In this document: positions 41,001 to 54,000 of the stretch, piece after piece | Position numbering within the stretch: position 1 is the stretch's first letter | Layout of the letters: each line of letters opens with the position of its first letter | Assembly: GCF_019059575.1 (NCBI RefSeq) | Contig: NW_024881700.1 | Span: 186,001 to 250,000 of the forward strand | Direction of reading: 5' to 3' | Length of the DNA: 64,000 nucleotides | Origin: Amphibalanus amphitrite | Taxonomy: Eukaryota; Arthropoda; Thecostraca; Balanomorpha; Balanidae | Translations under genes and position numbers: made by a program | Notes under the pieces: model-generated | What the model was told of the DNA's origin: nothing | Databases searched by the model: none | What the model saw: only the letters and a program-made list of their open reading frames with translations

Positions 41001-43237
41001 AGGCTAGTACGACCTCCTTGTTGTTTTGTCCTCGATGAAACTAGAGCCTCACGGAAAAATAAGCGAGCGGGCCGTTACGAAACGCAGCGATTAGTACCCA
41101 TTTTTTAAATTTTAAGTCAACCGGTGATTTTTTCGGATCCAGTCAACAACCAGGCAAAATGGTCGCAGGGCAATGGCCTGATACCATCGCTTTGCCTAAC
41201 ATAGGTCGTCGAATGGTCAACTTTTTTGTCTGTGAAAGGTCAGTTCGGATTTTGACCTAGGTCAAGCTTGGGTCAAGCCCAGTCATATCAGGAAGCTGGT
41301 CATGAGAGGTCGTGCTACATACCATTCTATTCGGCCACTCGTTCTGGGTTTATCGAGGCCTTTCCCGACTCACTTACTAAAAATCGTTTCGGTCGCGATT
41401 TATTGACTCGATTACCTCACGTGATCTTAGTGAAAAACCGTCTGGGAGTGGCATAAGCCACTCACCCCTCCTCCCCCCGCACCCACCCACACATTATACA
41501 GGGTGTCCCCCAAAAATGTACCTCATTTGAAATTAAAATATCTCAGTGTCTGAGCATACAATGCTTCTAAATTTGGTACCATATGAAAGCTCATTCCATA
41601 GCATTTTGTTTGATATAAGCTATTTTACTGTACGTTACTTGACAGCCGAGTGATAACGAAAGAGCAAAACCCTTGCAATTTCGCACTTGAATTACTGCCA
41701 CAAGTGTTTCTAAATTGTGTCTCATGTCAACTGAAGACATCTCAGAAAATACGCACGTGATGATAGCTATAATATATTTTATTAAAGCTAATTTCATGGC
41801 AATTAATGCTCCACATCTTTCATTTTGCACAAAGGGGCAACTGAGCAAGGAGGAAAGGATTCAAGTTGCAAAATCCTACCCCCAAACCGGCTCTGTGGTG
41901 CAAACACAGCGGAAATAAAAGGCCCACTTCAAAACAAACAAAAAAGCTCCTCCCACCCCACAAGTGTGCAAAAAGTGTGTGAACACCTGACACCATCAGC
42001 CTCCAATGGCTACAGCAGGACGGGGCTCCTCCACATACTTCCGAGATCAACGATGGTCTGGCTCAACGAACGCATGGGTGATCGGATCATATCCCAGCGT
42101 GCCAACGTATAGCTGGCCGCCACACTCCCCAGACCTATCGCCCCTTGACTTTTATCTGTGGGGGTTCCTCAAGAGTGTGGTATACGCAAAGAATCCTCAA
42201 GCTCTGGACTAGCTGAAGAACTCGACCTAGACATGCATCCGGAAAATCCCGCTTGAAACGTGTGCCCGCGTAGCCCAACAGTCCTAAAGACGCTCCGCCA
42301 TGTGTGTCGAGCGAAAGGGAGGGCACTTCGAGCGTTAGCACGGCTGCACCTTTAACTGGGATGTGATGCGATGTGTGCTTGTTATGTTAGCAATGCATGA
42401 ATGAAACCTAGTTTCAATATTTCTAATTGTTTTCTTCTGAGTTGCTGAAAATATCGGCAAAACAATTGAAAGTTTTTTCCCAGGAACACCCGTGGAAATA
42501 GTTGAAGAGCGAAATTGCAAGGGTTTTGCTCTTCCGTTATCACTCGGCTGTCACGTAACGTACAGTAAAATAGTTTATATCAAACAAAATGCTATGGAAT
42601 GAGCTTTCATATGGCACCAAATTTAGGATCATTGTATGCTCAGACACTGAGATATCTTCATTTCAAATGAGGTACATTTTTTTGGGACACCCTGTACACA
42701 CTTCTGTCGGCCCGTGTGGATGAAACGTTTAAATATTAGCAGACACGTCTTGATAATGGATTGCCCCTTGTGGCCTTCACTTTGATACGCCTGGTACTCG
42801 GTAGTGGCAAAACGCGCGGAATGGTTTCCTCGTTGACGCAATTATCCTGTTCCGTTTTTTTTTTTTTTTTTTTTGCCGTAACCAGGATAACTGTCAGCAA
42901 ATAATATTCTGTTCTGTTACTTTGCTGTTGAAAGGTGTGTGATAAACGCTAAACTGTAATTGACCTAAACTTTAAATGATCATCGGAAAAAAATGTGGTT
43001 AACTTTGCTGCATTCCAGCTACTGTAAGTTAATCGTCATTTCAGTTCTTCACGCGTGAGTGGTCTATTTACGGACCGAATCCGTTCACAGGCCGCAAAGA
43101 AGCAGTCGGGAGACGGCAAAGATGACGATGAAGAGAAGGAGGAAGCAGAAGAAGAGGAGGAAGAGGAGGAGGAGTCGGCTCCCAAGGAGAAGAGCAGCCC
43201 CGAGGCCCGGAAGCGACGCACGCGGAAGGCGGACTGA
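38096..43237 (+). CDS. TMX1: Thioredoxin-related transmembrane protein 1
   Basis: ER-membrane protein disulfide isomerase acting on membrane-bound clients. Exons: 38096-38247, 39506-39667, 39921-40095, 40540-40722, 43091-43237; 819 bp, 272 residues (human 280). Signal peptide at residues 1-26 (AVIGISCIFLVIGLSHG), then the thioredoxin fold with WMVEFYAPWCPACKALQP; the active site CPAC is the same as in vertebrate TMX1. SGRFMITALPTIFHVKDGIF holds the cis-proline. One membrane helix follows (YLLFILATVIIGALLGLLFV), then a cytosolic tail with a run of acidic residues (DDDEEKEEAEEEEEEEEESA) and a basic end (RKRRTRKAD). All introns are GT-AG. Intron 1 and intron 4 each carry a DNA transposon. Confidence 0.96.
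38627..39305. mobile_element. TTAA-flanked non-autonomous DNA element in TMX1 intron 1
   Basis: About 680 bp between TTAA (38623-38626) and TTAA (39306-39309), with inverted ends ACGCAGTTCACAC. Subterminal GACGGGCCCG and CCGTCAGGTCGACGG words recur at both sides. TTAA targets point to piggyBac-like or Kolobok-like mobilisation. No transposase. Confidence 0.7.
41499..42694 (+). mobile_element. Tc1/mariner-type element with long inverted repeats, TMX1 intron 4
   Basis: 1196 bp flanked by TA, ends CAGGGTGTCCC, inverted repeats of about 190 bp (41499-41690 and 42503-42694). Inside are decayed transposase pieces: LSKEERIQVAKSYPQTGSV (about 41839-41895) and WPPHSPDLSPLDFYLWGFLK (about 42113-42172), which carries the third catalytic-region signature of the IS630/Tc1/mariner group. 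Stops and missing central sequence make it inactive. Confidence 0.85.
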
Positions 43238-44891
43238 GTCGATGTGTGCTGAATGCAGGTGTTCATGGGCAGCGCGGGCCTCGCGCCGCCAGCGAGAAAC
43301 TCACTACCAATGGTGGCCGGCCGGCCGGTCGCCGGCGCCGGATTGTTGGGTTACGTATAATGTGTATGTTTGGTTGTTATCGTCTCACTAATGAGTAGGC
43401 GGTCTGTCCTGCAGACTCCCCCGCGGTCACGTCTCACGTCACTACAACGGTGATTACTCCTATCTCTACTCTCCCTCTTCCAGTTTCTTCACCGCTGTCC
43501 ATTTTCCGTTGGCCGATTATAGAGCGCTGCATTCCGAGCTCGGTAGTGATACCAGAGGCTTATGACTGTGATACCGCCGTGGTAGCCGCCGCTGCCGAGC
43601 TGGCCCGTCCCGCCGCGGTGCGCAGTGCGGGACGGACGTGGCCTCTGGGTCGTCCTCAGCGTCTTGTAATCGGACCGACCGCTTGCTGGCAGCTGTGCAC
43701 TGCCCTGTGGCTCGCCCCGCGCCTCGTCTCGGCTGTGGCGGCGCTGGGGCTCTGATTGTGGCCGTAGCGGGGGTGGTCAGACATATGTCACTGAGACAGT
43801 CAAGACAGTCGGCTGTCTTTCGAGACGGGCCGGAAGAGTGCAGATTTACGCGTCGGTACCGTCCCGTGTGGGGTGCGTCTGGGGTGCAGGATACATAAAC
43901 GAAGACTGACAGGTGCGCTCAGGCCGGCGCGGTGCGCACGCTTTTCTAACACCTCTGTGTAATGCGCTGACGCTGGTAGGTGCGGTAGGGCCTGTTGTAT
44001 TGTCGCTCCCTTGGTCTGTTACATTGCAATTCCCTTACTGAAATACACAGTCTTTTGTACTGCTGATTGTGATGAATTATGCGACCAATGCATACACTGG
44101 ATTCATATCCTTACCTCAATTTATTTGTCCTTTGTATTATCAGTGGAGCTAAAAGAGTGAATTGCGTTAGAGAAAAGAAATATCGACTGGCGCTTCGGCA
44201 GTCGGATGTAACAGATTTTTAGAGGTCGGAGTCGTCCGAAATGGAAGTCATTCAGCCCTGGTATCTGATCTCTGATTGCGGTCTGTGATCTTTAATCCCA
44301 ATGAAGACCAAATGCAGCTGTCGGGCGGGCGGTGATACAGGATTTCCTACTGTAGTCCCCATGATATAAAAGGTAGTCCCGTTCCGCATTTCCAAGATGA
44401 CAGTTGGGTGTGTTGGGTGGCCCACACTTATTTTCGCCCACGTTCGAATACCACGCGAGATGTCTGCAGTCGCGTTATCGAATCATTGCTTTTTGTAGAT
44501 GAAATTTTGACGTCTTGAAAACCACAGTGTAAATAACTACTCGAAAGTCGAAAACCACACAAAATTTACTTTACTCACAAAACTTTATTAAGATTGCTTC
44601 CACATCACTGATATGGAAGCAAGCAAATGCGGCATCATTGGCGCGAATGTTTCGTATAAAAGCTGTTGTCAAAGGTGCGTAGAAAAATGTTCAAGACAGG
44701 TGATTGGACTATTTTGAGTCTCAGATCACTGTGATTGGCTTTTATTCACCATCAGCAATACTTGACTAGCATATACGTTTTCTTCAAACACAGTTATAAT
44801 GTTGACGTGGGATACGCGATGTTTTGTTAGGTACGGCAGTAACAGAGAGTTTATTTTAGAATTTCATTTGTAATCATGCAATAGCGTGAAA
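43238..44891. other. TMX1 3' flank / intergenic
   Basis: TMX1 3' UTR, then spacer to ERG28. No gene, RNA or clear transposon end seen. Plus-strand ORFs at 43450-43900 follow GC-rich composition and match nothing I know. Confidence 0.5.
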
Positions 44892-46821
44892 ATGGTTCAT
44901 TCTATGATCTATGCTCTCAGAGGCTGGATAGCTTTTGTGGCATTTATTAGCATGGCAACTGCCATTAGATGCTATTTGGATACAGAAAACTATTTAGGCA
45001 ATCAACTTTTTGCTGGAAGCCAAAAACACATGCCCGGTAAGTAAAGTACCTATTTTAAGGGATCCTTGGTTCCCACCTTCAAAAAAGTTAATGGATTGGC
45101 ATGAAAGTGATGTTACTCGGTTCAGAAAGAGAGAAAACGAATGTCTTCCAAATTCACCGAAAAATATGCACCGTTTCTCAAGATATTTGATTTTTCCTTT
45201 TTTACTTTTTGAGATCTCTGCTGTTCCTAGCAACTTTATTTGGAAGCAATAATTTGACAGCTGAAAGTGTGGCACTTTTTGCGTGCAGCGCAGCAAAGAA
45301 CCACGTGCTACTTACCTGGTTCACTCACCTGGTTCACTCACCTGGTACCAAACATTTTAGTAAAAGATTGAAAATCTTTAGATTGCGCTAACATCACACA
45401 TTCAGAGGGGGCATTGAAATGCATTAGCCCCTCTGAATCCAATGTGCTGCAACTTTGAAATAAGATATTTTCGATTTGAGACATTTCTTGATGTTTTGAG
45501 TAGGTAACCAGTAAGTGCAAGCCAGGGACCCCATTTTGGCTATCTCAACTCAAAACTTATGTTAAAGTGGGATGGTCACTCTAAAATGGACAACATTGAT
45601 TTTTGGGAGTGTTTTTTTTTCTAGCTGGTAACAAAGAAGAAAAGCTTTTATTGCTGTTTCTACTTTTCCCTGACAAAACGTGTGAATATATTTGGCCAGT
45701 GACAAAAGCTGTTGATGTATATGTAATTCAGAGCTACACGATTGATATATCCAACTGTATTATGCATGTTTTGTGTAGGTCTGGAAGCTGGCATGATTTG
45801 AATGATAACTGAATCTGTTTGAACTTATGTATTTACAATGTGCCTGCTGTGTAATAAACATTCAGATATTTGTACCTTTATTTCTTGTATATGGATGGTA
45901 AGTTAACAAATGTTTGACATTTTTCATGTTGCAGTGACTCCTGGCCTAGGAAGAATATTTGGGACCTTCCATGTCCTGCAGGCTGTCATTCTTATTCACA
46001 GTGCCTTCAGGATAGAATACTATCCGTAAGTATGCAATGTAATAATATATGGTGATGGTGTTATTAGCCATACAAAGATGCTAATGGGTGGTGCCCATGT
46101 TTTGAATTGCAATGCTTCATTTACTTGGTAAACATTCAATTGGTTACCTTTTCACCTTTCCACACTTGCTTTTCAGGGGAGTGTTATTGACATTTTATCC
46201 CTGAAATATCTGTTTTCTCACTTTCAGATTGATTAGTGCAGCAATATGCACTTTGATGATAACTATCATCTATTTTGGACTGGAGACTTTTTATTACAAG
46301 ACAGCTTACTGTGGATTCACCACCCTTTTTCCTATTATTATTTCAGGCAAGTACCTTGGCTAAGATGGTAGAAAGTAGAAACATATGTTGTGTCATTGGT
46401 TTTCAATTAATTGCTTATCAACTTGAATGAATACGATAGCACCATATGTTCTTATCTTGTGTAAAAAGTGGTTGCCAGTTGCCACTACTCATCAGAATCA
46501 TTTTTCTGTCTGATTCGTTGACATGTTTCTTTAAGAAAGCAATTATCGTAAATGTTTCACTCTTTTCTCCTGAAAGGACAACATTTATGAGGATATTTAT
46601 CCATCTTCTAACAAATTGCTGCTGGACGAGCCTCTCGAGCAGACTCTCCGCGAAGCCCGCGCCCTGACACATTGCACGCTCCCTCTATTCGGTCCGCAGT
46701 GGTGACAATCGTGTGGATCGCCTTTGCTCCACGCTACCTCAAGGTAAAGGAAATCGACGAGGAAGAACTCATGAAAGCCATGATGCCTCGCAAAAAGAAG
46801 TGGAACAAGAAGCGGGACTGA
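44892..46821 (+). CDS. ERG28: ERG28 sterol-biosynthesis scaffold homologue
   Basis: Small ER membrane protein that in yeast tethers the C-4 demethylation enzymes of sterol synthesis. Exons: 44892-45036, 45935-46025, 46228-46346, 46700-46821; 477 bp, 158 residues (human 140). It starts MVHSMIYALRGWIAFVAFIS, contains the family-like GRIFGTFHVLQAVILIHSAF and ISVVTIVWIAFAPRYLKVKE, has four predicted membrane segments and ends in a basic KKKWNKKRD tail with KKXX-like spacing. Introns 1 and 2 are GT-AG. Intron 3 begins GC (TCAG|GCAAGT at 46347), the only phase-keeping choice I see. Arthropods do not make sterols de novo, so its role here may be in other ER lipid enzymes. Confidence 0.87.
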
Positions 46822-47424
46822 ATATGCCGCGTGGGTCTACAGTGTGTTTGGTAGGCGTGGGGACGCGTCATCGGGACTTGTCGTCTCTCACCGGACGATT
46901 TTGTGCTCACGTGGAATGCTCACTCTAGTCACAGGTTTACAGGGTGCCATCTTAGATCACAACGTCTAGTCGGTTTTTAGATGCCTCGTTTTGCGCGTGA
47001 TATTCTGACTTCATCATCCTATACATATTGCTCGCTGGTTAGGGTATTTGACGGTCGTTGTTCAGTTGTGACTCTCAATATGTATGTCAGGATTCACACC
47101 GTAATCTGGGTGCCAAGATGCGTTATGTAAAAGCTCGGCAATCGACATATATTTTAGTGATCATATTCAAGGTGCGGCCTTTTTTAAGTCTCTGTTCTGG
47201 TGAAGTCACGTTTTCTGTTCATTTCGACTAGATAATCGATAATTTATTTGCTGATCGTGACAGTTCATTCACTCCTGATGCCATCATCAGTCTGAGACCT
47301 TACAACAGCTGCCACTTACAGTAAGGCCGGTCAGCTGTCTCCCCGATCACTCACCGATCTTGTTGATCACGGTAAGCGTAGTGTCGGAGGCACCTCGACC
47401 GTTGTAGGTTGAATGTCCTGTCCC

Positions 47425-47600
47425 GGGGCCGTATTCACGTCGATCATTTTCGTAAGAATTTTCTTAAGTTTGACCTACTTCTTAGGTAATTTTTTTATTC
47501 ACGTGAACTCCGTCGATAAAACTTAAGAAGTGTCGACGTGAATACCAAATTATACTTACGAAAGAAAATCGACTTACGAAGTCGACGTGAATACGGCCCC
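47425..47600. mobile_element. Short MITE with GGGGCCGTATTCACGTCGA ends
   Basis: Inverted ends of about 20 bp (47425-47443 and 47582-47600) on a 176-bp unit; internal inverted pieces based on TTCTTAAG and GTCGACGTGAATACC. The GGGGCC start resembles PIF/Harbinger MITEs, but no clear target duplication was found. Confidence 0.65.
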
Positions 47601-48982
47601 CGGTGCGGTCCAACCCCGCGTATGGGCCTATGGATGCTGCAGCGACCCCGTCTCTAGGGTGCCTTGCCGAGTGGGCCGGACTCAGCCGGTCTTTTCTCTC
47701 CCGAACTATCACTTCGTCGCCCTCTCCAACTCGGAACGGGCCAACTGTTTTGGGACTGATGAGAGAAGGGCGGTCGTTGCATGGTGTGGAGTTTTGTGCT
47801 TTAGTATTGAATATCGATCAAAGTTAACTGGTCATTAGCAATGTTTGAAGTGCTGTGCTGTACTGTGCTGGTTTAGTTTTGATAGCATGAGACTAGTATC
47901 AAACGATTGCTTTACGCGTATCTATATTGCACGAATTGAATATGCTGACGACAAAAGTAGGTGCACAAGCACTGAGCAATACTGCCGAAGAATTGAGTGG
48001 GTGTGCGGTTATTTATGTGTGAAATGCACGATAGTCAAGTGACGGTTGATAAATACATGACTGACACTTTTATCACCTTGTCATCCGATGTCTTTATGAC
48101 CTCTGATCCAGGGAGGTCGGTTCTCTGTTTATTATAGGTATCTTTGGTTGTTTGCGCTATATGTGATTGTGTGACAGCGTACCGTCGTTTGTAGGGATGC
48201 GGCTTCGTTGTGTTGAGACAAGATTTTGATCCTGCCAGTTCACTGAATTAAGTGGTGAAGATTGAAGAACATGCTTAACTCAATGGTGATGATCGTTCAC
48301 AATCACGGCTCACTGCTAACCGCTGAGCGGTTGCCAGCCCCATCTGTGAAAATCTTGGCCAGCCCCTTCGGTTTTTCAACCTGCATGGTAAGCATCCCAG
48401 GTTGAATGTTGATAGAAACCGGTTTTGCTTTTCGGGGCGCTGTTAGTGTACTTTGAAACAGGGCGGCCCGGTTGCTGCCGTATGGCTTCACTCCAAGAAT
48501 GGCAAGACCTTGAATGACACGATTCCGTATAACGGTCCTGAAGAGATCGGCTAAGCATTCAAACGATGGTATGACGTGGCACCGTATGTACATGGAGATT
48601 ATATGCGAATTGCGAAACATGAGCGGTGAGCAGGTACGGCCCTTCAGGTATTTAGTGGTTGCCGGTTGGTTGCCAACATCACAATGAGCGATCTGCATTG
48701 CTGAGTAGGTACGTCTTGCGGCTGTTGAAAACCATTGTCGAAGCGTGTGCACGAACCCTCTGATCATTTCTATTGAGTGTCTCTGTGATATTCAAAGTTA
48801 TTACACCAAAATTAAAGCACATAGGCTAACCAACCACTCTTTTGCTGGAGGGCCGTACGTCTCACTGAGTCTCTTACAGTCTGTGTTTTTATAACAGCAC
48901 GGATATGGGTCGACGATGGTTATCACATTCGCATATATGTGTGAGCGGCTATCGTTATTGATCCGCCACCCGTTCGTCACCT

Positions 48983-49154
48983 GGGCGGTGTTTCACGGGA
49001 CGCTGCTACCACGCTGCTATCAAATTGCGCGAGCTGACGTCACACTTGTGGTATTGTTGGAGCAATGGGCCTGTTGATGTTTCCATGGAAACCCAATTTG
49101 ACACGTGTAAAAGCAGCGTGCTGCTATCCCTGCTATCACCGGTGAAACAGGGCC
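48983..49154. mobile_element. Probable MITE, GGGC…TGTTTCAC ends
   Basis: Left GGGCGGTGTTTCAC and right (reverse complement) GGGCCCTGTTTCAC, with subterminal CACGCTGCT and TCAAATTG words mirrored. Ends are approximate. A similar GGGCCCTGTTTCA lies at about 52046, suggesting a repeated family. Confidence 0.5.
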
Positions 49155-51068
49155 CTGATGTATGTTCATGTGTAGAAATGATCCCCTGGCAGCCTCTCAA
49201 TTGGCTAAGTGTTGCCGTACGTTCGAGCTGGCCATATTCCTTTGGACGATCCAGTCATTTGTTCCGTGGACCGAGCCACTGAGAATCGTCAATGCTTGCA
49301 GGCTTACAATGTAGCAGCCAGGTGAGAGGCACCCGGCAAAATAGTTGAGCACACCACGTTTATTATGCTGCATACTGTGGATAGTGCGTTCACGTCGTTT
49401 ACTGGTCGCAGTATGTATGTACATACTTACACAGCGCAATTGTTATTCACCGTATTCTGACAGTCTATCATTTAGTGGTTGCTTCCTATTTGTTTGTTTT
49501 CTGACCAGGCTGACATTTCGTGACGCTGCTGATACGTTCATAGTTTCTCATCTCCTGTTCAATACTGCTAGAATCGGTGTCGGATCTTTTTGTTTTGCCA
49601 GTTTCTATGGCAACGTGACCAAATCGCACAACTTTTGGCCATTCCTCGTGCCCTGGTAAAATTCAAAACCTTGAAATGAGCTTCTTATGTCATGTTTTAT
49701 GTCGCACGAGTGAAAAATTCCACAAAAATACAACAAAGAAAGCTCTGATTTACCCGAGGCCCTGAAGGCAGCCTTATGGTATCTCAGTGTAAGCTCAAAT
49801 TCTGAACAGAAGCTTTCACATCAATCGCATTTTTCTGTGGTTTGGGGCGTCTGGGCCGTGAGTGAGGAGCGACGATGTAAGCGTGAATTTCCTAATCGCA
49901 AGAGGTCCAGGTGTGTTTTCATTTTCATCAAAAATGCTAGTCCAAGAGCTACCTAGTCATGTTGTTATAGGAGAGGCCGAGAGCAAAGCTATTTCGATCT
50001 AAGAGGCTATAAGTTTCAGCTTTCACTTCAACTTTCCAACTTTCACCATTGTGTTGTGTGGTGTCATCGTCGTGTTATGCTTGATAACATGCTTATTGCT
50101 TAGTGGGCATTTTGGGATGGTAGGTACCTACCTGCTAAACCAACTAATTATTACCTGCTAATTATTAAAAATTACCCTAAATTAAAATGTTGAAAAAGTG
50201 GTAGAATGTCACGTTCTTTGGTTTGTGCGTATACCTAACACCTTCCATTGCCATGGATTGGGGTCCTCCTCTGTTTGGATCAGGAAAAAAGCTTTAATGT
50301 AGATTAATTCTGGATGTGACCAGATGGCTCAGTAGGTGGATTTTCATTAGCCACAGAGTCATCACCCCATTTTTTGTACATGATGCATTTACAGGGACTT
50401 TTTTTAAGATAATTAATTTTGATATGCTCAGTATGTAAACAAATCTTCATTTTCTGCTTAGCAATATTTCTTTCTGCTTTCCAGCTTCAAGTGTGAGTTC
50501 ACTTTTATTCATGTAGGAAATATGCTTTTACTACATGGCTACCTATGTACAAGGAATGCATCTGAAATAAAAGAGCTGGAAAAGTGCATCTGGAGGAGAT
50601 AAGCTGTTGATGATTTGCAGCAGCAGCTGTAATTATTGAGGTTTCCAAGCCATTTTTAAAGACAAATTATAACTACTTTTTTGCAGATGGTGCCTTTTGC
50701 AGAGGCAGACCAATTCCATGGACTGTAATAAACATTGACTAAGTCAACTGACCAACAGTCTGCAAATTAATTCCAGCTATTGATGATTGGTTAAAACAGT
50801 TTATAAGTTGACAGCAAAGTTTTGGTGGTTGATTATGCTTCCATAATGCTTTATGTTGGGTTTGATTAGATAGTAGTTGGTTATCGCATTGATGCTAGCT
50901 AAAAATGTTTTGACAAAGTCCAGACTCTTGAAAAGTATGCTTTTTGCTCCTTTGGACATTGATTGTGATTGTAGCATAGAAATGAAAATATAGTATGTGT
51001 GGCACTGTAGCAATCTTACATAAAATTATTCAATAATAGCTTCATTACTTCATTTCAGAGAAGGAGCC

Positions 51069-54000
51069 ATGTCCCTTGCACAGAAACTAAGAGACCTCTT
51101 CCCCACCAAATGGAGCCTGTTCATCTTCATTGCCTACATGGCTCTCTTCATAAATCAGGGTAAGCCAATTTTATTTATATGATTCATGTAGGTAGTGTGG
51201 GGTACCTATCTAATGTTTAAATGAGCTGAATCCTACCATTTAGTCAGCTGGACCATATTATTTATTTTTATGGACAGATTACATGGTTGCACATACCCTA
51301 GTAGCACATCAACATTGTATCGATGTTGTATCAATATTGACAACAATGTTGTATCGATGTCAATCTGTTAGCCACTTTCAACATTGATACGATGTTGAAT
51401 TTCGACATCGTATCAATATTGACAGGACAACATTGTACAACATTGTTTCGATGTTGATACAACATTGTCTCGATGTTGATTTTTGGTTGATTCAACATTA
51501 TCTCGATATTGATTTCTGGTTGATTCAACATTATCTCGGTGTTGATACAACATTGTCTCGATGTTGATTCTTGGTTGATTCAACATTGTTTCCATATTGA
51601 TACAACATTGTCTCGATGTTGTCGACAGACCTATACGTGTACGAAATCACGTAGGTATCCCGTAATTATCTAAAATATTCCAAATCCAGTGTCACCGTCA
51701 CAGTCAATATTCGGGGAAAAATGTATTTCTATGATATATGCACAGCTCTTCACTTTTTTTCGAGTCAGCTACACTTCACACATCACGTCACGTCACACAA
51801 CCTCGGCCGCCGCTCAGTCTCCGCCATTTTCACATCTTGAGCGGTTGAGTCAGGGCCGTGGGGGTTGAGTCGCCCGTCGAGCCTCGCACTCCTGTAACAA
51901 AGCGGAGATTCCTATGTAACAACGGTAATAAATTGGGCCTTTGAGTAAATTCAGTTCAGTCATTTTCAGCTCAGATAATAGATACCTACTTATGTAAGTG
52001 CATGTATGCATCCCACTACCCTGCATCTATTCTTTTATACTTACCGGGCCCTGTTTCAAGGCATGGCGCTACATTACGCCACCGGCAGCACTTTTTCCCT
52101 TTGCCGCAGGCAAGTAAGTGACGACGGTGATCGCCACCATTTTGAAGAGAACGTTTCAGCGCCAGTTTTGCACTGTAAGAACTAGGATAAATGCACTGAT
52201 TGTCACACAGCAGAAACTGGCGGAAACCTACATGGTCGGAAGAGGAGACGCAAGACGACACTGGACACCACACACTCAACACACCCGTCCGCACTCTGCG
52301 AGCCGGCACAACGGGATGGGGACGCGCGGTCCCCTGTCGCGGTCTCCCCCTCTCTAGCCGGAGGCGAGGATGGGACCGCCCGCTGCCGGCCGCGTACAGT
52401 CTTCAAAACGGTCAGCGCCCAACGGTCGCTAGATTCCAGTCGGTACGGTCTCTGAAAGAGCTCAGCGCACGACTGGTAGGACCTACCGTGGTCCGTGATA
52501 CTTGAATGGCACCGGTGGCACCCGAATAAAATAATGCCTATTACAATAATGCTGCTTAATTCAACGTAGGTTGAGGATGATATAAAAGGATTTATGAAGT
52601 AGAGCTATCTTTATTTAAGGATCGATTCACTTTATAACTCTCTATACCTACGTCATATTCAAGACGTATATGCTTATATAAGATACCAATAGGTACTATT
52701 TCTATAAGACCATATTCGTCTAGTTGGAACCTCAGTGATCCCACCCTTACTAGTCCGATTGACGCCTTAGGACCTGTCGAGCTCATGGGACCCCTTACAC
52801 CCGAGGGAGCATTCTCCCTTCAATATTGTCAAGTGTCAACACAACTGCGGGGCAATATAGTAATTAAATCACAATGTTGGAACTCTACTTTTATCAATAT
52901 TGTGAAATCAACATCATGACAATGTTGTATCAATGTTGAATCACAATGTTGAAATTCTACATCTGTCGATATTGTGAACTCAACATTGGGACAATGTTGT
53001 ATCGATGTTGAACTACAATGTTGAACTTCAACCAAGATTCAACAAAGCACAACCAAATTTCAACGTGATATCAACGTTGAATCAATGTTGAATTCGTGTT
53101 GAAGCACCAATATTGATAATCAACCTGATTTCAACATATCTCGATGTTGTATCAATGTTGTGTGCTACTAGGGTAGCTGTAAAGATGTTTTTAAACAATG
53201 GGTAGGGTTTTGTTTAGGGGATGCCTGCTGGCTGCTACTGCCCTTTAATGTGAAGGTTTGTACTTTACTTTACCTTATATCATTATGTCTATTACATTGA
53301 TCTTGTTTCTGTAGGAATCCTGGTGACTGCTACAAAGAACAAGGACAACAGCTATGACTACAACACAGTGACTGTTGTAATTTTGACCGAGTTCACCAAG
53401 CTATTCATGTCCCTGGCACTGTATCTGCACAAGTGAGTATGGTACCAGATATTTAGTTCAGGCCGAAAGTGTAACAAAATAAGTGTATGTGAGTTTTGAG
53501 CATGTTTGATTTTTTACTTGGCAAAACAAAACTAGTAGGTAGGTATCCATGTGTATGTTTGTAGTATAAATGCCATTGAAGAACAGCTGTTGCTTTAGTT
53601 CTGTGATGTATTATTAACCTTTGGTTAGGATAAGGCTTGTTTTTGTTCTATCTGATGCAGTTGATGACAGAATAGGTTGTTGCTGGAAGTATGCAACTGA
53701 CACAATGTCACTTCCATTGTTCAATAATAGGTACACCCCTACTTCATATTGAGCTCTACGGCGCAGCTGGCATCCCATTGAAATAGGAGCTTACATTAAT
53801 GATCGGAATGAACATGACTTCCTGTTTTTTTTTTTGCGTACCTACGCAAGTGAATTGTGTCGCAAGAATTCCATGGGTAAAAATGGCATTGTCGTTAGTT
53901 TTGGTTATAGATTCTGTATGTGTTTACTGGCTAATTTAAGATTATCATAGTAATTATTTGGTCATGCGTTTTCCTACAACAGCATAATTTTGAGTCCCAT

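Larger units (their letters stand above)
46822..51068. other. ERG28 3' flank, MITEs, spacer and 5' UTR region of senju
   Basis: No coding gene recognised over 4.2 kb. Two MITE-like inverted repeats (47425-47600 and about 48983-49154) are listed separately. The senju ATG lies 10 bases after an acceptor (AG at 51057-51058), so a non-coding first exon of senju should be somewhere here. Confidence 0.55.

Noticed and set aside
43450-43898. Plus-strand ORFs downstream of TMX1
   Set aside because: Composition-driven, overlap each other in different frames, no recognisable protein.
51296-53173. CAACATTG arrays considered as a CRISPR-like array
   Set aside because: Eukaryotic intron, words are irregularly spaced and in both orientations, no constant repeat-spacer pattern.
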